64,000 nucleotides of DNA from Allobosea sp. 117. GTDB taxonomy: Bacteria; Pseudomonadota; Alphaproteobacteria; Rhizobiales; Xanthobacteraceae. The position numbers and the translations under genes are program-made. The stretch is taken from positions 620,001-684,000 of the forward strand of contig NZ_JNLC01000010.1 in the NCBI RefSeq assembly GCF_000702305.1. Direction: 5' to 3'. Of the stretch, positions 8,251 to 16,945 are shown piece after piece. The notes beneath the pieces were generated by a model. That model had not been told where the DNA came from and searched no databases. It saw nothing but the letters and a program-made list of their open reading frames with translations. Position 1 is the stretch's first letter; each line of letters begins with the position of its first letter.

Positions 8251-8688
8251 CTAATCTTGAATCATCGAAGAATCTGCTACGCAGATCGCGAACATCTCGC
8301 TGGAACGGCCGGACGTTACACCGCCGATGGAGGAGAGGCAGCCGCGCGGCATCACGTTTCCCGTGCTCGGCGCGCGCCGGCTCATGTCGTTGCCCTTGGC
8401 GGCGATCGTCGTCTCGGCATCGCTGCGAACATCCGCGAGCTGGGAGGCCCCCTCGCGACCCTTGAGCGTCAGGCGATCACCCTTCGCGGAGCGGTCCACC
8501 GGCGTGACGGTGATGCGCGGCGCCGCCGATGCGGGCGGTGCCGGAGCGGCTGTCGCAATCGGAGCTGGAAGGTCGATCGGGCGGCTGATGGCCAGCGTGC
8601 CGGTGAAGCCGATCAGCAGCGCGCAGGCGGCCGAGCCACAGACCATGCGCCGCGAGAACGGATATTTGGAACGGAGCACGCGCACCAT
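8251..8688 (-). CDS. Small single-pass membrane or exported protein, unknown function
   Basis: A 145-residue hypothetical protein. The ATG at 8688 (MVRVLRSKYPFSRR) is preceded by TGGAGAC at good spacing, which is why it is preferred to the in-frame start at 8745. A basic N-terminus is followed by one hydrophobic segment (MVCGSAACALLIGFTGTLAI, about residues 15-34). A proline/alanine-rich and polar C-terminus with two late cysteines (RGCLSS, AICVADSS) comes next. No family is recognised. A perfect sigma-EcfG promoter match lies upstream at 8803-8827, so it is probably a general-stress gene. Confidence 0.6.
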   Translation of the reverse strand: MVRVLRSKYPFSRRMVCGSAACALLIGFTGTLAISRPIDLPAPIATAAPAPPASAAPRITVTPVDRSAKGDRLTLKGREGASQLADVRSDAETTIAAKGNDMSRRAPSTGNVMPRGCLSSIGGVTSGRSSEMFAICVADSSMIQD

Positions 8689-8802
8689 GGTCAGTCTCCA
8701 CGAGCTGCCGCACAGACGCCCGCGCCCCGGCGCCGGCGATCTCATCGCGGACGTTGACTGAAAGCTGCTCGGCTACCCCGGTAGCGGGAAGCGACAGCCG
8801 TA

Positions 8803-8827
8803 AACGTTCCGGCAGGAATTTGGTTCC
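8803..8827 (-). promoter_or_regulatory. Consensus sigma-EcfG promoter
   Basis: The minus strand reads GGAAC (8827-8823), 16 bases, then CGTT (8806-8803). This is an exact match to the alphaproteobacterial general-stress promoter. It lies between the HWE kinase stop (8844) and the small membrane protein gene starting at 8688, correctly oriented for the latter, with a leader of about 110 bases. Confidence 0.6.
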
Positions 8828-8843
8828 GGAGGTTCGCCGCGCC

Positions 8844-10169
8844 TCAGCGGTTGGCGGTCAGGTGCTGCTCGGACATCTGGATGTGGCAGATCACGCCGTC
8901 CGGCGCGAAATCGAGCGAGACGTTGCCGTCGAGGGTGCGCGAGAGGTTGCGTTCGATGACGAGCGAGCCGAAGCCGCGCGCGTTCGGCTCCTCGACCCGC
9001 GGACCGCCGGCTTCCTGCCAGGTCAGCTCGATGCCCCCGCCGTCGGCCGCCAGCCGGCGCTTCCAGGCGATGTCGACATGGCCGCTGGGAACCGACAGGG
9101 CGCCGTATTTGGCGGCGTTGGTCGAAAGCTCGTGGAGCGCGAGCCCCAGATTCTGCGCGGCATCGGGCTTCAGCAGGATATCCGGCCCGGCGATGCTGAC
9201 CTGGCTGTTCTCGCGGTCGAGATGGTGGCCGAGCTGCGAGCGCACGAGCTCGCCGAGCGAGGCGCCGTGCCAGCTCTCCTGGACCAGCAGGTCGTGCGAG
9301 CGCGCCAGCGCCTGCAGGCGCGCATTGAACTGCTCGACGAAATCGTCGGTCGTGCCCGCGTGGCGCGCGGTCTGGCGGGCCATGGCCTGGATGACCGCGA
9401 GCAGGTTCTTCGAGCGGTGGGTGAGCTCGCGCATCAGCAGGCGCAGATGTCGCTCGTTCTCCTTGCGCTCGGTGACGTCGACGGCGGCGCCGGTGAGGCC
9501 GACCGTATTGCCCGAGAGGTCGCGCAAGGGTTCGATGTGCAGGTCGTACCAGCGCGGCTCGCCGTCTTCGAGCACTTCCACCTCGCCCTTGCGGGTCTCG
9601 CTCGCCTCCAGCGCGGCACGCTTGAGCGCCTCGACCTGCGGCCACTGGTCCGCGCCCAGAAGCTGCCGGTCGCTGGAGCCGAGAACCTTGTCGATGGGAA
9701 TGCCGAACAACGGCTTGCTGACCGAAGTGTAGCGCAGGTCCGGGTCCTGCGAGAAGATCGCGACATTGGAGCCGCGCAGCGCCATCTCGTAGCGCTGCAG
9801 GACGGTGGCCAGCTCCAGCGTCAGGCGCCGCTGCTCGCTGGCCACGTGGCCGGGCGAGGGCAGTTTCAGCAGCCAGTCGAAATTGTACCAGAGCACCACC
9901 GCGCCGCAGAGCGTGAGCGCGCTCACCGCGAGGCGCACGATCGACTGCAGCCATGACAGCCGACTGCCCGCCGGGTCGAGGATCACGAGGATCGACAGGA
10001 TGCCTACCGCCATGACCAGCCCCGCCAGCAGCAGGGCGAGCCGGGAAGAGCGCCGGGACAGGTCCTTGCGCACATAGAGGAAGCGCACCAGGCCGAGGAC
10101 GATCGCCAGCGAGGCGATTCCCGTAGCGAGGCGGGCCGCGTCATCCAGGCTGATCATGGCAGCGGGCAT
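8844..10169 (-). CDS. Membrane PAS-HWE family histidine kinase (PhyK-like candidate)
   Basis: A 441-residue sensor kinase. Three hydrophobic segments lie at about residues 10-30, 42-64 and 76-97, followed by a PAS/PAC region (about 120-240, including YTSVSKPLFGIPIDKVLGSS). The HWE kinase core follows, with phosphoacceptor histidine in RELTHRSKNLLAVIQ (near residue 250), an N-box LHELSTNAAKYGAL, the HWE-family VDIAWKRR segment and a C-terminal GFGSLVIERNL. The gene starts 9 bases after the phyR stop, so the two form an operon. HWE/HisKA_2 kinases next to phyR usually phosphorylate PhyR in response to stress, and that is its likely role. The ATG at 10157 is an equally possible start. Confidence 0.88.
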   Translation of the reverse strand: MPAAMISLDDAARLATGIASLAIVLGLVRFLYVRKDLSRRSSRLALLLAGLVMAVGILSILVILDPAGSRLSWLQSIVRLAVSALTLCGAVVLWYNFDWLLKLPSPGHVASEQRRLTLELATVLQRYEMALRGSNVAIFSQDPDLRYTSVSKPLFGIPIDKVLGSSDRQLLGADQWPQVEALKRAALEASETRKGEVEVLEDGEPRWYDLHIEPLRDLSGNTVGLTGAAVDVTERKENERHLRLLMRELTHRSKNLLAVIQAMARQTARHAGTTDDFVEQFNARLQALARSHDLLVQESWHGASLGELVRSQLGHHLDRENSQVSIAGPDILLKPDAAQNLGLALHELSTNAAKYGALSVPSGHVDIAWKRRLAADGGGIELTWQEAGGPRVEEPNARGFGSLVIERNLSRTLDGNVSLDFAPDGVICHIQMSEQHLTANR

Positions 10170-10178
10170 AGGTGCTGA

Positions 10179-10982
10179 TCAGGCGGTCTTGCGCTGCTCC
10201 CGCGGCCGTGCCTTGCGCTCGAAGAATAGTGCCTGGCTGATGACCGCCGCCACTGTCGAAGGCTGGAAGGGCTTGGCGATGAGGAAGGCCGGCTCGGGGC
10301 GGACACCGGTCAGGAAGCGCTCAGGATAGGCGGTGATGAAGATGACGGGAAGCTCGATGCTTTCGATCAGCTCGTTCACGGCCTCGAGGCCGGAGCTGCC
10401 GTCGGCGAGCTGGATATCGGCGAGGACGAGGCCCGGCGTCTTGCTCTGCGCGAGGGCGATGGCCTCGTTGTGCGTGCGGGCGATGCCCGTCACGCGATGG
10501 CCGAGGCTCTCGACCAGCCCCTCCAGATCGAGCGCGATGAAGGGCTCGTCCTCGATGATCAGCACGTCGGTGGCGATCTCGTCGGCGAGCTCGCGGCCGG
10601 CCTGCTCGACCAGAGTGCGCAGGCGCTCGACATCCATGTCGAGGATGGTCGCGGCGTCGTCCTCTTCGAAGCCCTCGAGCGAAACCAGAAGGAACGCCTG
10701 CCGCGCCAGCGGCGTTATGTGGCCGAGTCTCTGTTCACCGCGCACGGCAACGGCACCGGGGTCCGTGTCGTTGTTGATGGAGACCGAGTTCCAGAGCTGT
10801 GTCAGCAGCTTGTACAGGGCCACGCGCGGTTCCACGTCGCGCGGCAACGCGGTCGGATCCTGGATCAGCGTCTCGAGAAGGGCGGCGACATAGGAATCGC
10901 CGGCGGACTGAGTGCCGCACAGGGCGCGGGCATAGCGACGAAGAAAGGGCAGATGCTGCGCAACGAGTTGCGATGTATTCAC
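10179..10982 (-). CDS. phyR: General stress response regulator PhyR (sigma-like domain plus receiver)
   Basis: A 267-residue PhyR. The N-terminal sigma-factor-like domain (about residues 1-135, from VNTSQLVAQHLPFLRRYARAL to VERLRTLVEQAGREL) mimics EcfG. The C-terminal receiver has acidic residues in VLIIEDEPFIALD, the phosphoacceptor aspartate in LVLADIQLADGSSG (near residue 190), threonine in VIFITAYPER and lysine in LIAKPFQPS. When phosphorylated, PhyR sequesters NepR and frees sigma-EcfG. I chose the GTG at 10982 because GGGGAG lies 7 bases upstream and the protein then starts where PhyR homologues start; an upstream in-frame start at 11123 would add 47 unlikely residues. A perfect sigma-EcfG promoter at 11020-11045 implies positive feedback. 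Confidence 0.95.
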   Translation of the reverse strand: MNTSQLVAQHLPFLRRYARALCGTQSAGDSYVAALLETLIQDPTALPRDVEPRVALYKLLTQLWNSVSINNDTDPGAVAVRGEQRLGHITPLARQAFLLVSLEGFEEDDAATILDMDVERLRTLVEQAGRELADEIATDVLIIEDEPFIALDLEGLVESLGHRVTGIARTHNEAIALAQSKTPGLVLADIQLADGSSGLEAVNELIESIELPVIFITAYPERFLTGVRPEPAFLIAKPFQPSTVAAVISQALFFERKARPREQRKTA

Positions 10983-11019
10983 AGACGACTCCCCAATCTG
11001 CACATGAGCATGGGGCCTT

Positions 11020-11045
11020 AACGCAGGCGGGCACGACCGGGTTCC
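11020..11045 (-). promoter_or_regulatory. Consensus sigma-EcfG promoter of phyR
   Basis: The minus strand carries GGAAC (11045-11041), 17 bases, then CGTT (11023-11020), an exact general-stress promoter. The predicted transcript starts some 30 bases before the phyR GTG. Autoregulation of phyR by EcfG is established in related bacteria. Confidence 0.75.
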
Positions 11046-11087
11046 ATCCAGATACCGGAAAAAACTTCGATAGTGTTCCCTTCGATT

Positions 11088-11112
11088 GGAACCGTTTGCC
11101 GATGAGGCGGTT
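11088..11112 (+). promoter_or_regulatory. Near-consensus sigma-EcfG promoter of nepR-ecfG
   Basis: GGAAC (11088-11092) is followed after 16 bases by GGTT (11109-11112), one mismatch from GGAAC-N16/17-CGTT. It lies about 55 bases upstream of nepR, back to back with the phyR promoter. Confidence 0.5.
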
Positions 11113-11165
11113 AGTGTTCGCACCCGGCGATACGCGCGATGAGGCGGCGAGCGCTTGGAGGCTCG

Positions 11166-11444
11166 ATGTCAGGAAGAAGACGAATGGAAGACGATCAGGC
11201 AGAAGCGGGGTCGGCGAGCACCGGCAACGAGGGCGGGGCCGCTGGGTCTGTCGTGCGGCCGCTTGGTCGCTCGGGATCGACGCTGGGCCGGGATGTGCAG
11301 ACACGGATCGGACAGCATCTCCGTGCTATGTATGACGACGTCGTCCGGCAGGGCGTGCCGGACCGTTTCATGACGTTGCTCGCGCGGCTCGACGAGCGCG
11401 AAGAGGACGGCGGTGAAATCCGTGACAAGGGAATGGGCGGGTGA
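11166..11444 (+). CDS. nepR: NepR family anti-sigma factor
   Basis: A 92-residue NepR. In unstressed cells it binds and inhibits sigma-EcfG; phosphorylated PhyR titrates it away. The diagnostic segment is IGQHLRAMYDDVVRQGVPDR (about residues 51-70), followed by FMTLLARLDE, two helices that clamp the sigma factor. The N-terminus is low-complexity and the C-terminus acidic, as usual. The ATG at 11166 is preceded by TTGGAGGCTCG. Its stop overlaps the ecfG start as GTGA, so the two are translationally coupled, which keeps the sigma/anti-sigma ratio constant. Confidence 0.93.
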   Translation: MSGRRRMEDDQAEAGSASTGNEGGAAGSVVRPLGRSGSTLGRDVQTRIGQHLRAMYDDVVRQGVPDRFMTLLARLDEREEDGGEIRDKGMGG

Positions 11445-11992
11445 GCAAGGTCGATCCCAGCCTGCGCGACGAGATCATTGCCGCAATCCCGAATCTGCGG
11501 GCCTTTGCCATATCCTTAAGCGGCAGCGTGGATCGGGCGGATGATCTCGTGCAGGAGACGCTGCTGCGGGCATTCGCCAACATTGCGAGCTTCCGGCCGG
11601 GCACAAATCTCTCGGCGTGGCTGTTCACCATCCTGCGCAACCTGTTCCGCTCGGAATACCGCAAGCGCCGCCGCGAGGTGCCGGATTCCGACGGCCTCTT
11701 CGCTGCGACGCTGGCGACCAATCCCGACCAGACGACGCATCTCGACTTCGAGGATTTTCGCGCCGCGCTCGACCGGCTGCCGGCCGACCAGCGCGAGGCC
11801 CTCGTGCTCGTCGGCGCCTCCGGCTTCTCCTATGAGGAGACGGCCGAAATCTGCAATTGCGCGGTCGGCACGATCAAGAGCCGTGTGAACCGGGCGCGGC
11901 GCCGGCTCGGTGAGATGCTGGCGATCGAGACGGCCGAGGATTTCGGGCCGGACCAGCCGACCCGCGCCGCGCTGGGCGCCGGCCACACTTAA
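11441..11992 (+). CDS. ecfG: General stress ECF sigma factor EcfG
   Basis: A 183-residue group ECF15-type sigma factor. Region 2 spans about residues 13-80 (DEIIAAIPNLRAFAISLSGS, then DDLVQETLLRAFANI with the core-binding DLVQE). Region 4 spans about 105-165 (LDRLPADQREALVLVGASGF, SYEETAEICNCAVGTIKSRV). It directs polymerase to GGAAC-N16/17-CGTT promoters of the general stress regulon. Translation starts at a GTG overlapping the nepR stop. A strong terminator follows at 12024-12045. Several matching promoters occur within the window (8803, 11020, 12290, 16946). Confidence 0.95.
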   Translation: MSKVDPSLRDEIIAAIPNLRAFAISLSGSVDRADDLVQETLLRAFANIASFRPGTNLSAWLFTILRNLFRSEYRKRRREVPDSDGLFAATLATNPDQTTHLDFEDFRAALDRLPADQREALVLVGASGFSYEETAEICNCAVGTIKSRVNRARRRLGEMLAIETAEDFGPDQPTRAALGAGHT

Positions 11993-12023
11993 GCGTTCAC
12001 CGAAGCGCGCCGAAATCAAAGGA

Positions 12024-12045
12024 AACGCCCCCGCGAGGGGGCGTT
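12024..12045 (+). terminator. Rho-independent terminator after ecfG
   Basis: A 9-bp perfect stem AACGCCCCC / GGGGGCGTT with a GCGA tetraloop, followed by TTCTCGTTGTT. It lies 32 bases after the ecfG stop and can also end the convergent DUF1328 transcript. Confidence 0.8.
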
Positions 12046-12065
12046 CTCGTTGTTGGCCGGCGTCG

Positions 12066-12251
12066 TCAGGGTGCGCCGCTCGATCGGCCGCGCAAGAGGC
12101 CCATGACGGCCGAGATGACGAACAGGATGATCGCGACGAAGAAGATGATCTTGGCGATCTCCATCGCCGTCCCCGCGATGCCGCCGAAACCGAGCACGGC
12201 GGCGATCAGCGCGACGACGAGAAAGGTGAGAGCCCAGTTGAGCATTTGCAT
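12066..12251 (-). CDS. DUF1328 family small membrane protein
   Basis: A 61-residue protein with two predicted membrane helices ([20 protein letters not shown] and [19 protein letters not shown]). This size and pattern, with MLNWALTFL at the start, match the DUF1328/UPF0391 family, whose function is unknown. A cross-frame reading of the same bases gives only a low-complexity arginine-rich product. An exact sigma-EcfG promoter at 12290-12315 places it in the general stress regulon. Confidence 0.88.
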   Translation of the reverse strand: MQMLNWALTFLVVALIAAVLGFGGIAGTAMEIAKIIFFVAIILFVISAVMGLLRGRSSGAP

Positions 12252-12289
12252 GTCCTCCGTTTCGGCGGCGATGCCGCGCCCGGTGGACC

Positions 12290-12315
12290 AACGGTCGAGG
12301 ACGAGGACAGGTTCC
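12290..12315 (-). promoter_or_regulatory. Consensus sigma-EcfG promoter of the DUF1328 gene
   Basis: The minus strand reads GGAAC (12315-12311), 17 bases, CGTT (12293-12290), an exact match. It lies about 40 bases upstream of the DUF1328 start and within 300 bases of ecfG. Confidence 0.7.
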
Positions 12316-12345
12316 TTCCGGCGTTGCGGCTTTGCGCGCCGGCCT

Positions 12346-13245
12346 TCAGAATCGCCGGCTGAGCTCCGGCCCGAGCAGCCGCGCCTCGGCGACGAGCGCC
12401 GCCGTGATCGGCGTCATCGGCTCGCGATCCAGGACGACGAGGCCGATCTGGTGCAGCACTTCCGGCTCGACGATGGGAATCGAGCGGATGGTGCCCGGAA
12501 AGGCGAAGATGTCGGCCAGCGTCGTCGGCACCACGCTGGCCCATTGCCCGGTACGCACATGGGCGAGCAGAGCGATGGTCGAGTTGGATTCGAGCCGCGG
12601 CGAGACCGTGAGGCCCGTCGCCTGCAACTGACGGTCCACGATGCGCCGGTTCTGCATGTCGGGCGTCAGCAGGCACAGCGGCACCTCGCCGATCTCCGCC
12701 CAGGTCACGCTCTGCCGGTCGCCGAACGGCGCGCCGACCGAGGTGAGGAAGCGGTAACCCTCGCGGTAGAGCGGAACCGCCTTGACCTTTCCGAGGGGGT
12801 CATTGTCGAGATAGGTGACGCCGGCATCGATCTCGAGATTCTCGATCAGCCGCATCACCTCGTTCGACGTCGCCGAGGTGAGGGTGAAGCGCACATCGGC
12901 ATGCTTCTGGCGGAACGGCGTCGTGATCTCGGACAGCATCGGCATGGCGGTCGGGATCGCCGCGATGCGCACATGGCCCGAGAGGCCGCGCCGGAGCGAA
13001 GCGATCTCCTGCCGCATGGCCCGCGCATCGCCGACGATGCGCCGCGCCCATTGCAGCGCCCGCTCACCCTCCGGCGTGAAGCCGATGAAGCGCGAGCCGC
13101 GTTCGACGAGACGCACGCCGAGCGTCTCCTCGAGCTGCTTCAACCCCGCGGAAAGAGTCGGCTGCGTCACGCCGCAGGCCTCGGCCGCGCGGCCGAAATG
13201 GCGTTCCTTGGCGAGCGCCAGCAGAAGTTCGAAACGGTCGAGCAC
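12346..13245 (-). CDS. LysR family transcriptional regulator
   Basis: A 299-residue LysR regulator if translated from the GTG at 13245 ([18 protein letters not shown]), preceded by GGGAAG. A TTG at 13272 would add nine residues. The winged helix-turn-helix is [20 protein letters not shown] (about residues 19-38) followed by [19 protein letters not shown]. An effector-binding domain of normal length follows (about 90-295, with [13 protein letters not shown]). The sequence style resembles the LysR proteins that control NAD-linked formate dehydrogenase operons (FdsR-like), but no such operon is in the window, so the target is unknown. Confidence 0.88.
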   Translation of the reverse strand: MLDRFELLLALAKERHFGRAAEACGVTQPTLSAGLKQLEETLGVRLVERGSRFIGFTPEGERALQWARRIVGDARAMRQEIASLRRGLSGHVRIAAIPTAMPMLSEITTPFRQKHADVRFTLTSATSNEVMRLIENLEIDAGVTYLDNDPLGKVKAVPLYREGYRFLTSVGAPFGDRQSVTWAEIGEVPLCLLTPDMQNRRIVDRQLQATGLTVSPRLESNSTIALLAHVRTGQWASVVPTTLADIFAFPGTIRSIPIVEPEVLHQIGLVVLDREPMTPITAALVAEARLLGPELSRRF

Positions 13246-13389
13246 GCAGACGCTTCCCGGCGCTTGTGACAATTAGGCTTTCTACCAGAAAGCGTTTTCC
13301 GCGATCGATTGCAATGATCGAAATTCCGGATCGTCTGATCGGAAAGCGGATATCGGGCACCGCGGCACCATCTGCGATGGGCAGCGGCG

Positions 13390-14589
13390 CTATTCCGCGG
13401 CGCCCCGCTCCAGTCCGAACGGAAAGCGCGGCGCGGCCTCGCTTTCGGCGGGGCCCGCCGGTGGCGTTCCGTCGAACTCGAGCGCGTCGATGCGGGCACC
13501 GCGCCGGGCGATCTTGTCGGCCGATATCAGCGCCTGTGCGACATCGTCGCCCACCTGCGCGAAATGCTTCTGCAGATTGCCGACGCGCTCGCGCAGCCGC
13601 ACGACATCGGCGACCAGCGCGCCGCATTCGGCGCGGATCAGGTCGGCCTGCTCGCGCATGCGCGCATCCTTGACGATCGCCTGCACAACCTGGATCGCCA
13701 GCATCAGCAATGAAGGCGAGACCAGGATCACGCGGGCGCGGAAGGCGCGCTGGATGACGTCGTCGAAATGCTCGTGCAGCTCCGCATAGACCGACTCGGA
13801 GGGCACGAACATCAGCGCCACGTCCTGCGTCCGGCCGGCCACCAGATAGCGCTCGGCGATGTCGCCTATGTGCTTGCCGACATCCTGCTTAAGCCGCGCT
13901 TCGGCCTGCTTGCGCGCCTCGGCACTCGCCGACTCGCGGAAGGCGGTGACGGCCTCCAGTGGAAACTTGGAATCGACCAGCAGCGGCCGGTGGTCGCCGG
14001 GCAGGAAGATCGCGCAGTCCGCGCGCCGCCCGTTCTCCAGCGTGTGCTGGAAGGCGAAGCTGTCGCGCGGCAATCCGTCGGCGATGATCGCCTGCAGCCG
14101 GCCCTCGCCGAAGGCGCCCCGCGCCTGCTTGTTGGCGAGCGTCTCGCGCAGGCTCAGCACCTGCCCCGACAGCTCGCCGAGGCTGGCGCGCGCCTGATCG
14201 ACCAGCGCGAGGCGCTCATTCAGCTTGGCGAGGTTCTCGTGCGTCGCCTCGCTGGCGCGGGCGAGGCTCTCGCCCATGCGGTGCGTCGAGGCGTCGAGCC
14301 GCTCGGCGACCGCCCGGGCGAGCTCGCCCTGCCGCTGCGCCAGCACCTCGGCCATGGACTGCACGCGGCCCGTCGTCTCCGACTGCACGCGTGCCAGATG
14401 CACCAGCCGTTCTTCGAGGTCGCGGGCGCGGCGGGCCTGTTCCTCCGCCTCCGCGGCCCGCTCGCGGGCGCCGCGCGAGACCGCCGACAGCAGCACCACG
14501 AGCAGCAGGATCACCAGCCCGGCGCCGGCGACGGCGAGGTGCAGGACGGTGACGGGCTGACCCCCGAGAATGAAGACGGCGTGCTCCAT
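13390..14589 (-). CDS. rmuC: RmuC family DNA recombination protein
   Basis: A 399-residue RmuC homologue. It has one N-terminal membrane anchor ([20 protein letters not shown], about residues 12-33) and a long coiled coil (about 34-160, rich in E, R, A and Q heptads). The PD-(D/E)XK-like nuclease region follows, with [30 protein letters not shown] and [13 protein letters not shown]. RmuC proteins are thought to limit inverted-repeat recombination. The ATG at 14589 was chosen because it opens the membrane anchor. The reading frame continues open far upstream through def and fmt, but that extension has no coding character. Confidence 0.9.
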   Translation of the reverse strand: MEHAVFILGGQPVTVLHLAVAGAGLVILLLVVLLSAVSRGARERAAEAEEQARRARDLEERLVHLARVQSETTGRVQSMAEVLAQRQGELARAVAERLDASTHRMGESLARASEATHENLAKLNERLALVDQARASLGELSGQVLSLRETLANKQARGAFGEGRLQAIIADGLPRDSFAFQHTLENGRRADCAIFLPGDHRPLLVDSKFPLEAVTAFRESASAEARKQAEARLKQDVGKHIGDIAERYLVAGRTQDVALMFVPSESVYAELHEHFDDVIQRAFRARVILVSPSLLMLAIQVVQAIVKDARMREQADLIRAECGALVADVVRLRERVGNLQKHFAQVGDDVAQALISADKIARRGARIDALEFDGTPPAGPAESEAAPRFPFGLERGAAE

Positions 14590-14691
14590 GCCGGAACTCT
14601 TAGCCTGATTCAGACATCGAGACGAACGAAAAGTGAACATCGCGATATTGGCGACGTTGACCCGCGCGCGGGGCTCGCTTATCTCGCAGGC

Positions 14692-15219
14692 ATGTCCACG
14701 CGCCCGCTCGTCATTATCCCCGATTCGCGTCTGCGCCTCGTTTCCGATCCGGTCGGCCGGATCGACGCGAAGACGCGCGCGCTGGTCGAGGACATGTTCG
14801 AGACCATGTACGACGCCCCCGGCATCGGCCTCGCCGCGATCCAGATCGGCGTGCCCGAGCGCGTGGTGACCATCGATACCGCCCGCGAGGGCGAGGAGAA
14901 GCACCCGCTCGCGCTGATCAACCCGGAGATCGTCTCGGCCTCCGAGGAAATCTCCGTCTATCAGGAGGGCTGCCTCTCCATCCCCGAATATTACGAGGAT
15001 GTGGAACGGCCGGCGCGGGTGCGCGTGCGCTATCTCGATCTCAACGGCGAGCCGCAGGAGATCGATGCCGACGGCCTGCTCGCCACCTGCGTGCAGCACG
15101 AGATCGACCATCTCAACGGCGTGCTCTTCATCGACCACATCTCCAAGCTCAAGCGCGACCGCGTGGTGAAGAAGTTCACCAAGGCGCTGCGCGAGAAGGA
15201 GCGCGACGGCAAGGCCTGA
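14692..15219 (+). CDS. def: Peptide deformylase
   Basis: A 175-residue deformylase that removes the formyl group from nascent N-termini using a metal ion. The three family motifs are present: [10 protein letters not shown] (about residue 44), EGCLSIPE (about 92, with the metal-binding cysteine) and QHEIDHLNG (about 134, with two histidine ligands and the catalytic glutamate). It precedes fmt by 36 bases on the same strand, the classic def-fmt operon. Confidence 0.97.
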   Translation: MSTRPLVIIPDSRLRLVSDPVGRIDAKTRALVEDMFETMYDAPGIGLAAIQIGVPERVVTIDTAREGEEKHPLALINPEIVSASEEISVYQEGCLSIPEYYEDVERPARVRVRYLDLNGEPQEIDADGLLATCVQHEIDHLNGVLFIDHISKLKRDRVVKKFTKALREKERDGKA

Positions 15220-15255
15220 CGCCGCCGCCGGGACGCCCAGCCGCCGAGAGGCCCT

Positions 15256-16173
15256 ATGCGCATCGTCTTCATGGGCACGCCGGATTTCGCGGTGCCGACG
15301 CTGGCCGAGATCGTCGGGCGCGGCCACGAGGTCGTGGCCGTCTATACGCGCGCACCGGCGCCGGGCGGGCGGCGCGGCCTCGATCTGGTGCCCTCGCCCG
15401 TGCATCGCGCGGCTGAGCGCTTCGGCCTTGCCGTGCACCACCCGAAGACGCTGCGCAGCGAGGAGGCGGCCGCCCTCTTCGCCGGCCACGAGGCGGATGT
15501 CGCCGTGGTCGTCGCCTATGGCCTGATCCTGCCGCCGGTGATCCTTGCCGCGCCGCGGCTCGGTTGCCTCAATCTCCATGCCTCGCTGCTGCCGCGCTGG
15601 CGTGGCGCGGCGCCGATCCAGCGCGCCGTCATGGCCGGCGATGCCGAGAGCGGCGTCGCGGTGATGCAGATGGAGCAGGGGCTCGACACCGGCCCCGTCG
15701 GTCTCGTCGAGCGCGTGGCGATCGGGCCGGACATGACCGCCGGCGAGCTGCACGACCGGCTGATGGTGATCGGCGCCGATCTGATGGGGCGGGCGCTTTC
15801 GGCGCTGGAGCGCGGCGGCCTCGTCTTCACGCCGCAGCCGGCGGAGGGCGTCGTCTACGCCGCCAAGATCGACAAGACGGAGACTCGCATCGACTGGAGC
15901 CTGCCGGCCGCCGAGGTGCACGACCGCATACGCGGGCTTTCGCCTTTCCCCGGCGCCTGGTTCGAGCTCGACGGCGTGCGCGTGAAGGTGCTGCGCACCA
16001 CCCGTGCCGAAGGCGCCGGCGCGCCGGGCGAGGTGCTGGACGATGCGCTGACCATCGCCTGCGGCACCGGCGCGGTTCGTCTGATCGAGGTTCAGCGGGC
16101 CGGTGCCAAGGCGATGGCGGCGGCCGAGTTCCTGCGCGGTAACGCGCTGGAAGCGGGCACCCGGCTCGCCTGA
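15256..16173 (+). CDS. fmt: Methionyl-tRNA formyltransferase
   Basis: A 305-residue Fmt that transfers a formyl group from 10-formyl-tetrahydrofolate to Met-tRNA(fMet). The N-terminal Rossmann domain begins [14 protein letters not shown]. The conserved active-site segment [20 protein letters not shown] (about residues 104-123) carries the expected asparagine and histidine, and [13 protein letters not shown] supplies the catalytic aspartate. The C-terminal OB-like domain covers about 205-305. It forms an operon with def. A short T-run with a weak GC-rich palindrome follows the stop (about 16183-16197), possibly a terminator. Confidence 0.97.
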   Translation: MRIVFMGTPDFAVPTLAEIVGRGHEVVAVYTRAPAPGGRRGLDLVPSPVHRAAERFGLAVHHPKTLRSEEAAALFAGHEADVAVVVAYGLILPPVILAAPRLGCLNLHASLLPRWRGAAPIQRAVMAGDAESGVAVMQMEQGLDTGPVGLVERVAIGPDMTAGELHDRLMVIGADLMGRALSALERGGLVFTPQPAEGVVYAAKIDKTETRIDWSLPAAEVHDRIRGLSPFPGAWFELDGVRVKVLRTTRAEGAGAPGEVLDDALTIACGTGAVRLIEVQRAGAKAMAAAEFLRGNALEAGTRLA

Positions 16174-16202
16174 GCCGGCCGGGCGCCCCTTTTTTCGGTC
16201 CG

Positions 16203-16844
16203 TTACTTCGTCACGCCCGGCTGCGGGACGACGCGCAGATAGGGCTTCAGCGTCGTCCAGCCCTCCGGGAACTTCTCCTTCGCCGCCTCGTCGCTGACCG
16301 AGGGGACGATGATCACGTCCTCGCCCTGCGTCCAGTTCGCCGGGGTGGCGACGGAATGCTTGGCGGTGAGCTGCAGCGAGTCGATCACCCGCAGGATTTC
16401 GTCGAAGTTGCGCCCGGTGCTGGCCGGGTAGGTGAGCGATAGCTTCAGCTTCTTGTCCGGCCCGACGATGAACACCGAACGCACCGTCATGGTGTCGGAG
16501 GCGTTCGGGTGCACCATGTCGTAGAGGTCGGAGACGGTGCGGTCCTGGTCGGCGATCAGCGGGAAGTTCGGTGCGTAGCCCTGCGTCTCCGCGATGTCGG
16601 CCGACCATTTCGCGTGCGCGTCGAGCGGGTCGACCGAGAGGCCGATGACCTTGACGTTGCGCCGGTCGAATTCCGGCTTGAGCCGGGCGACCTGGCCGAG
16701 CTCGGTGGTGCAGACCGGAGTGAAGTTCTTCGGGTGGGAGAACAGCACGCCCCAAGAAGAGCCGAGCCATTCATGGAACTTGATCGGGCCTTCGGTCGTC
16801 TGGGCCTCGAAATCGGGCACGACATCGCCAAGACGGATAGCCAT
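16203..16844 (-). CDS. 1-Cys peroxiredoxin (Prx6/AhpC-TSA family)
   Basis: A 213-residue cytosolic peroxidase that reduces hydrogen peroxide and organic hydroperoxides. The peroxidatic cysteine is C45 in HPKNFTPVCTTELG, and the conserved arginine lies in the later SVFIVGPDKKLKLSL region. The long C-terminal extension (about residues 165-213) and length are typical of the Prx6 group rather than 2-Cys AhpC. An AT-rich promoter region with a perfect 8-bp palindrome (16866-16882) sits just upstream, suggesting regulated expression. Confidence 0.93.
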   Translation of the reverse strand: MAIRLGDVVPDFEAQTTEGPIKFHEWLGSSWGVLFSHPKNFTPVCTTELGQVARLKPEFDRRNVKVIGLSVDPLDAHAKWSADIAETQGYAPNFPLIADQDRTVSDLYDMVHPNASDTMTVRSVFIVGPDKKLKLSLTYPASTGRNFDEILRVIDSLQLTAKHSVATPANWTQGEDVIIVPSVSDEAAKEKFPEGWTTLKPYLRVVPQPGVTK

Positions 16845-16865
16845 CGGAGTTCTCCGGTTTTTATC

Positions 16866-16882
16866 AACATCAAATTGATGTT
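16866..16882 (-). promoter_or_regulatory. Palindromic operator candidate upstream of the peroxiredoxin gene
   Basis: AACATCAA-A-TTGATGTT is a perfect 8-bp inverted repeat about one central base, 22 bases before the peroxiredoxin ATG. It is embedded in an AT-rich pocket (16861-16910) that stands out from the GC-rich surroundings. A dimeric repressor site overlapping the promoter is the simplest reading. The regulator is unknown. Confidence 0.45.
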
Positions 16883-16945
16883 ATATATATCATAATACGC
16901 ATTTTATTCCGTAGGAAGTGCGACGGACGGGCTCGCTGACCGGAC

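Noticed and set aside
14590..16770. Upstream extension of the rmuC frame on the minus strand through def and fmt
   Set aside because: The extension is antisense to two well-supported genes and low complexity. RmuC begins naturally at ATG 14589 with its membrane anchor.
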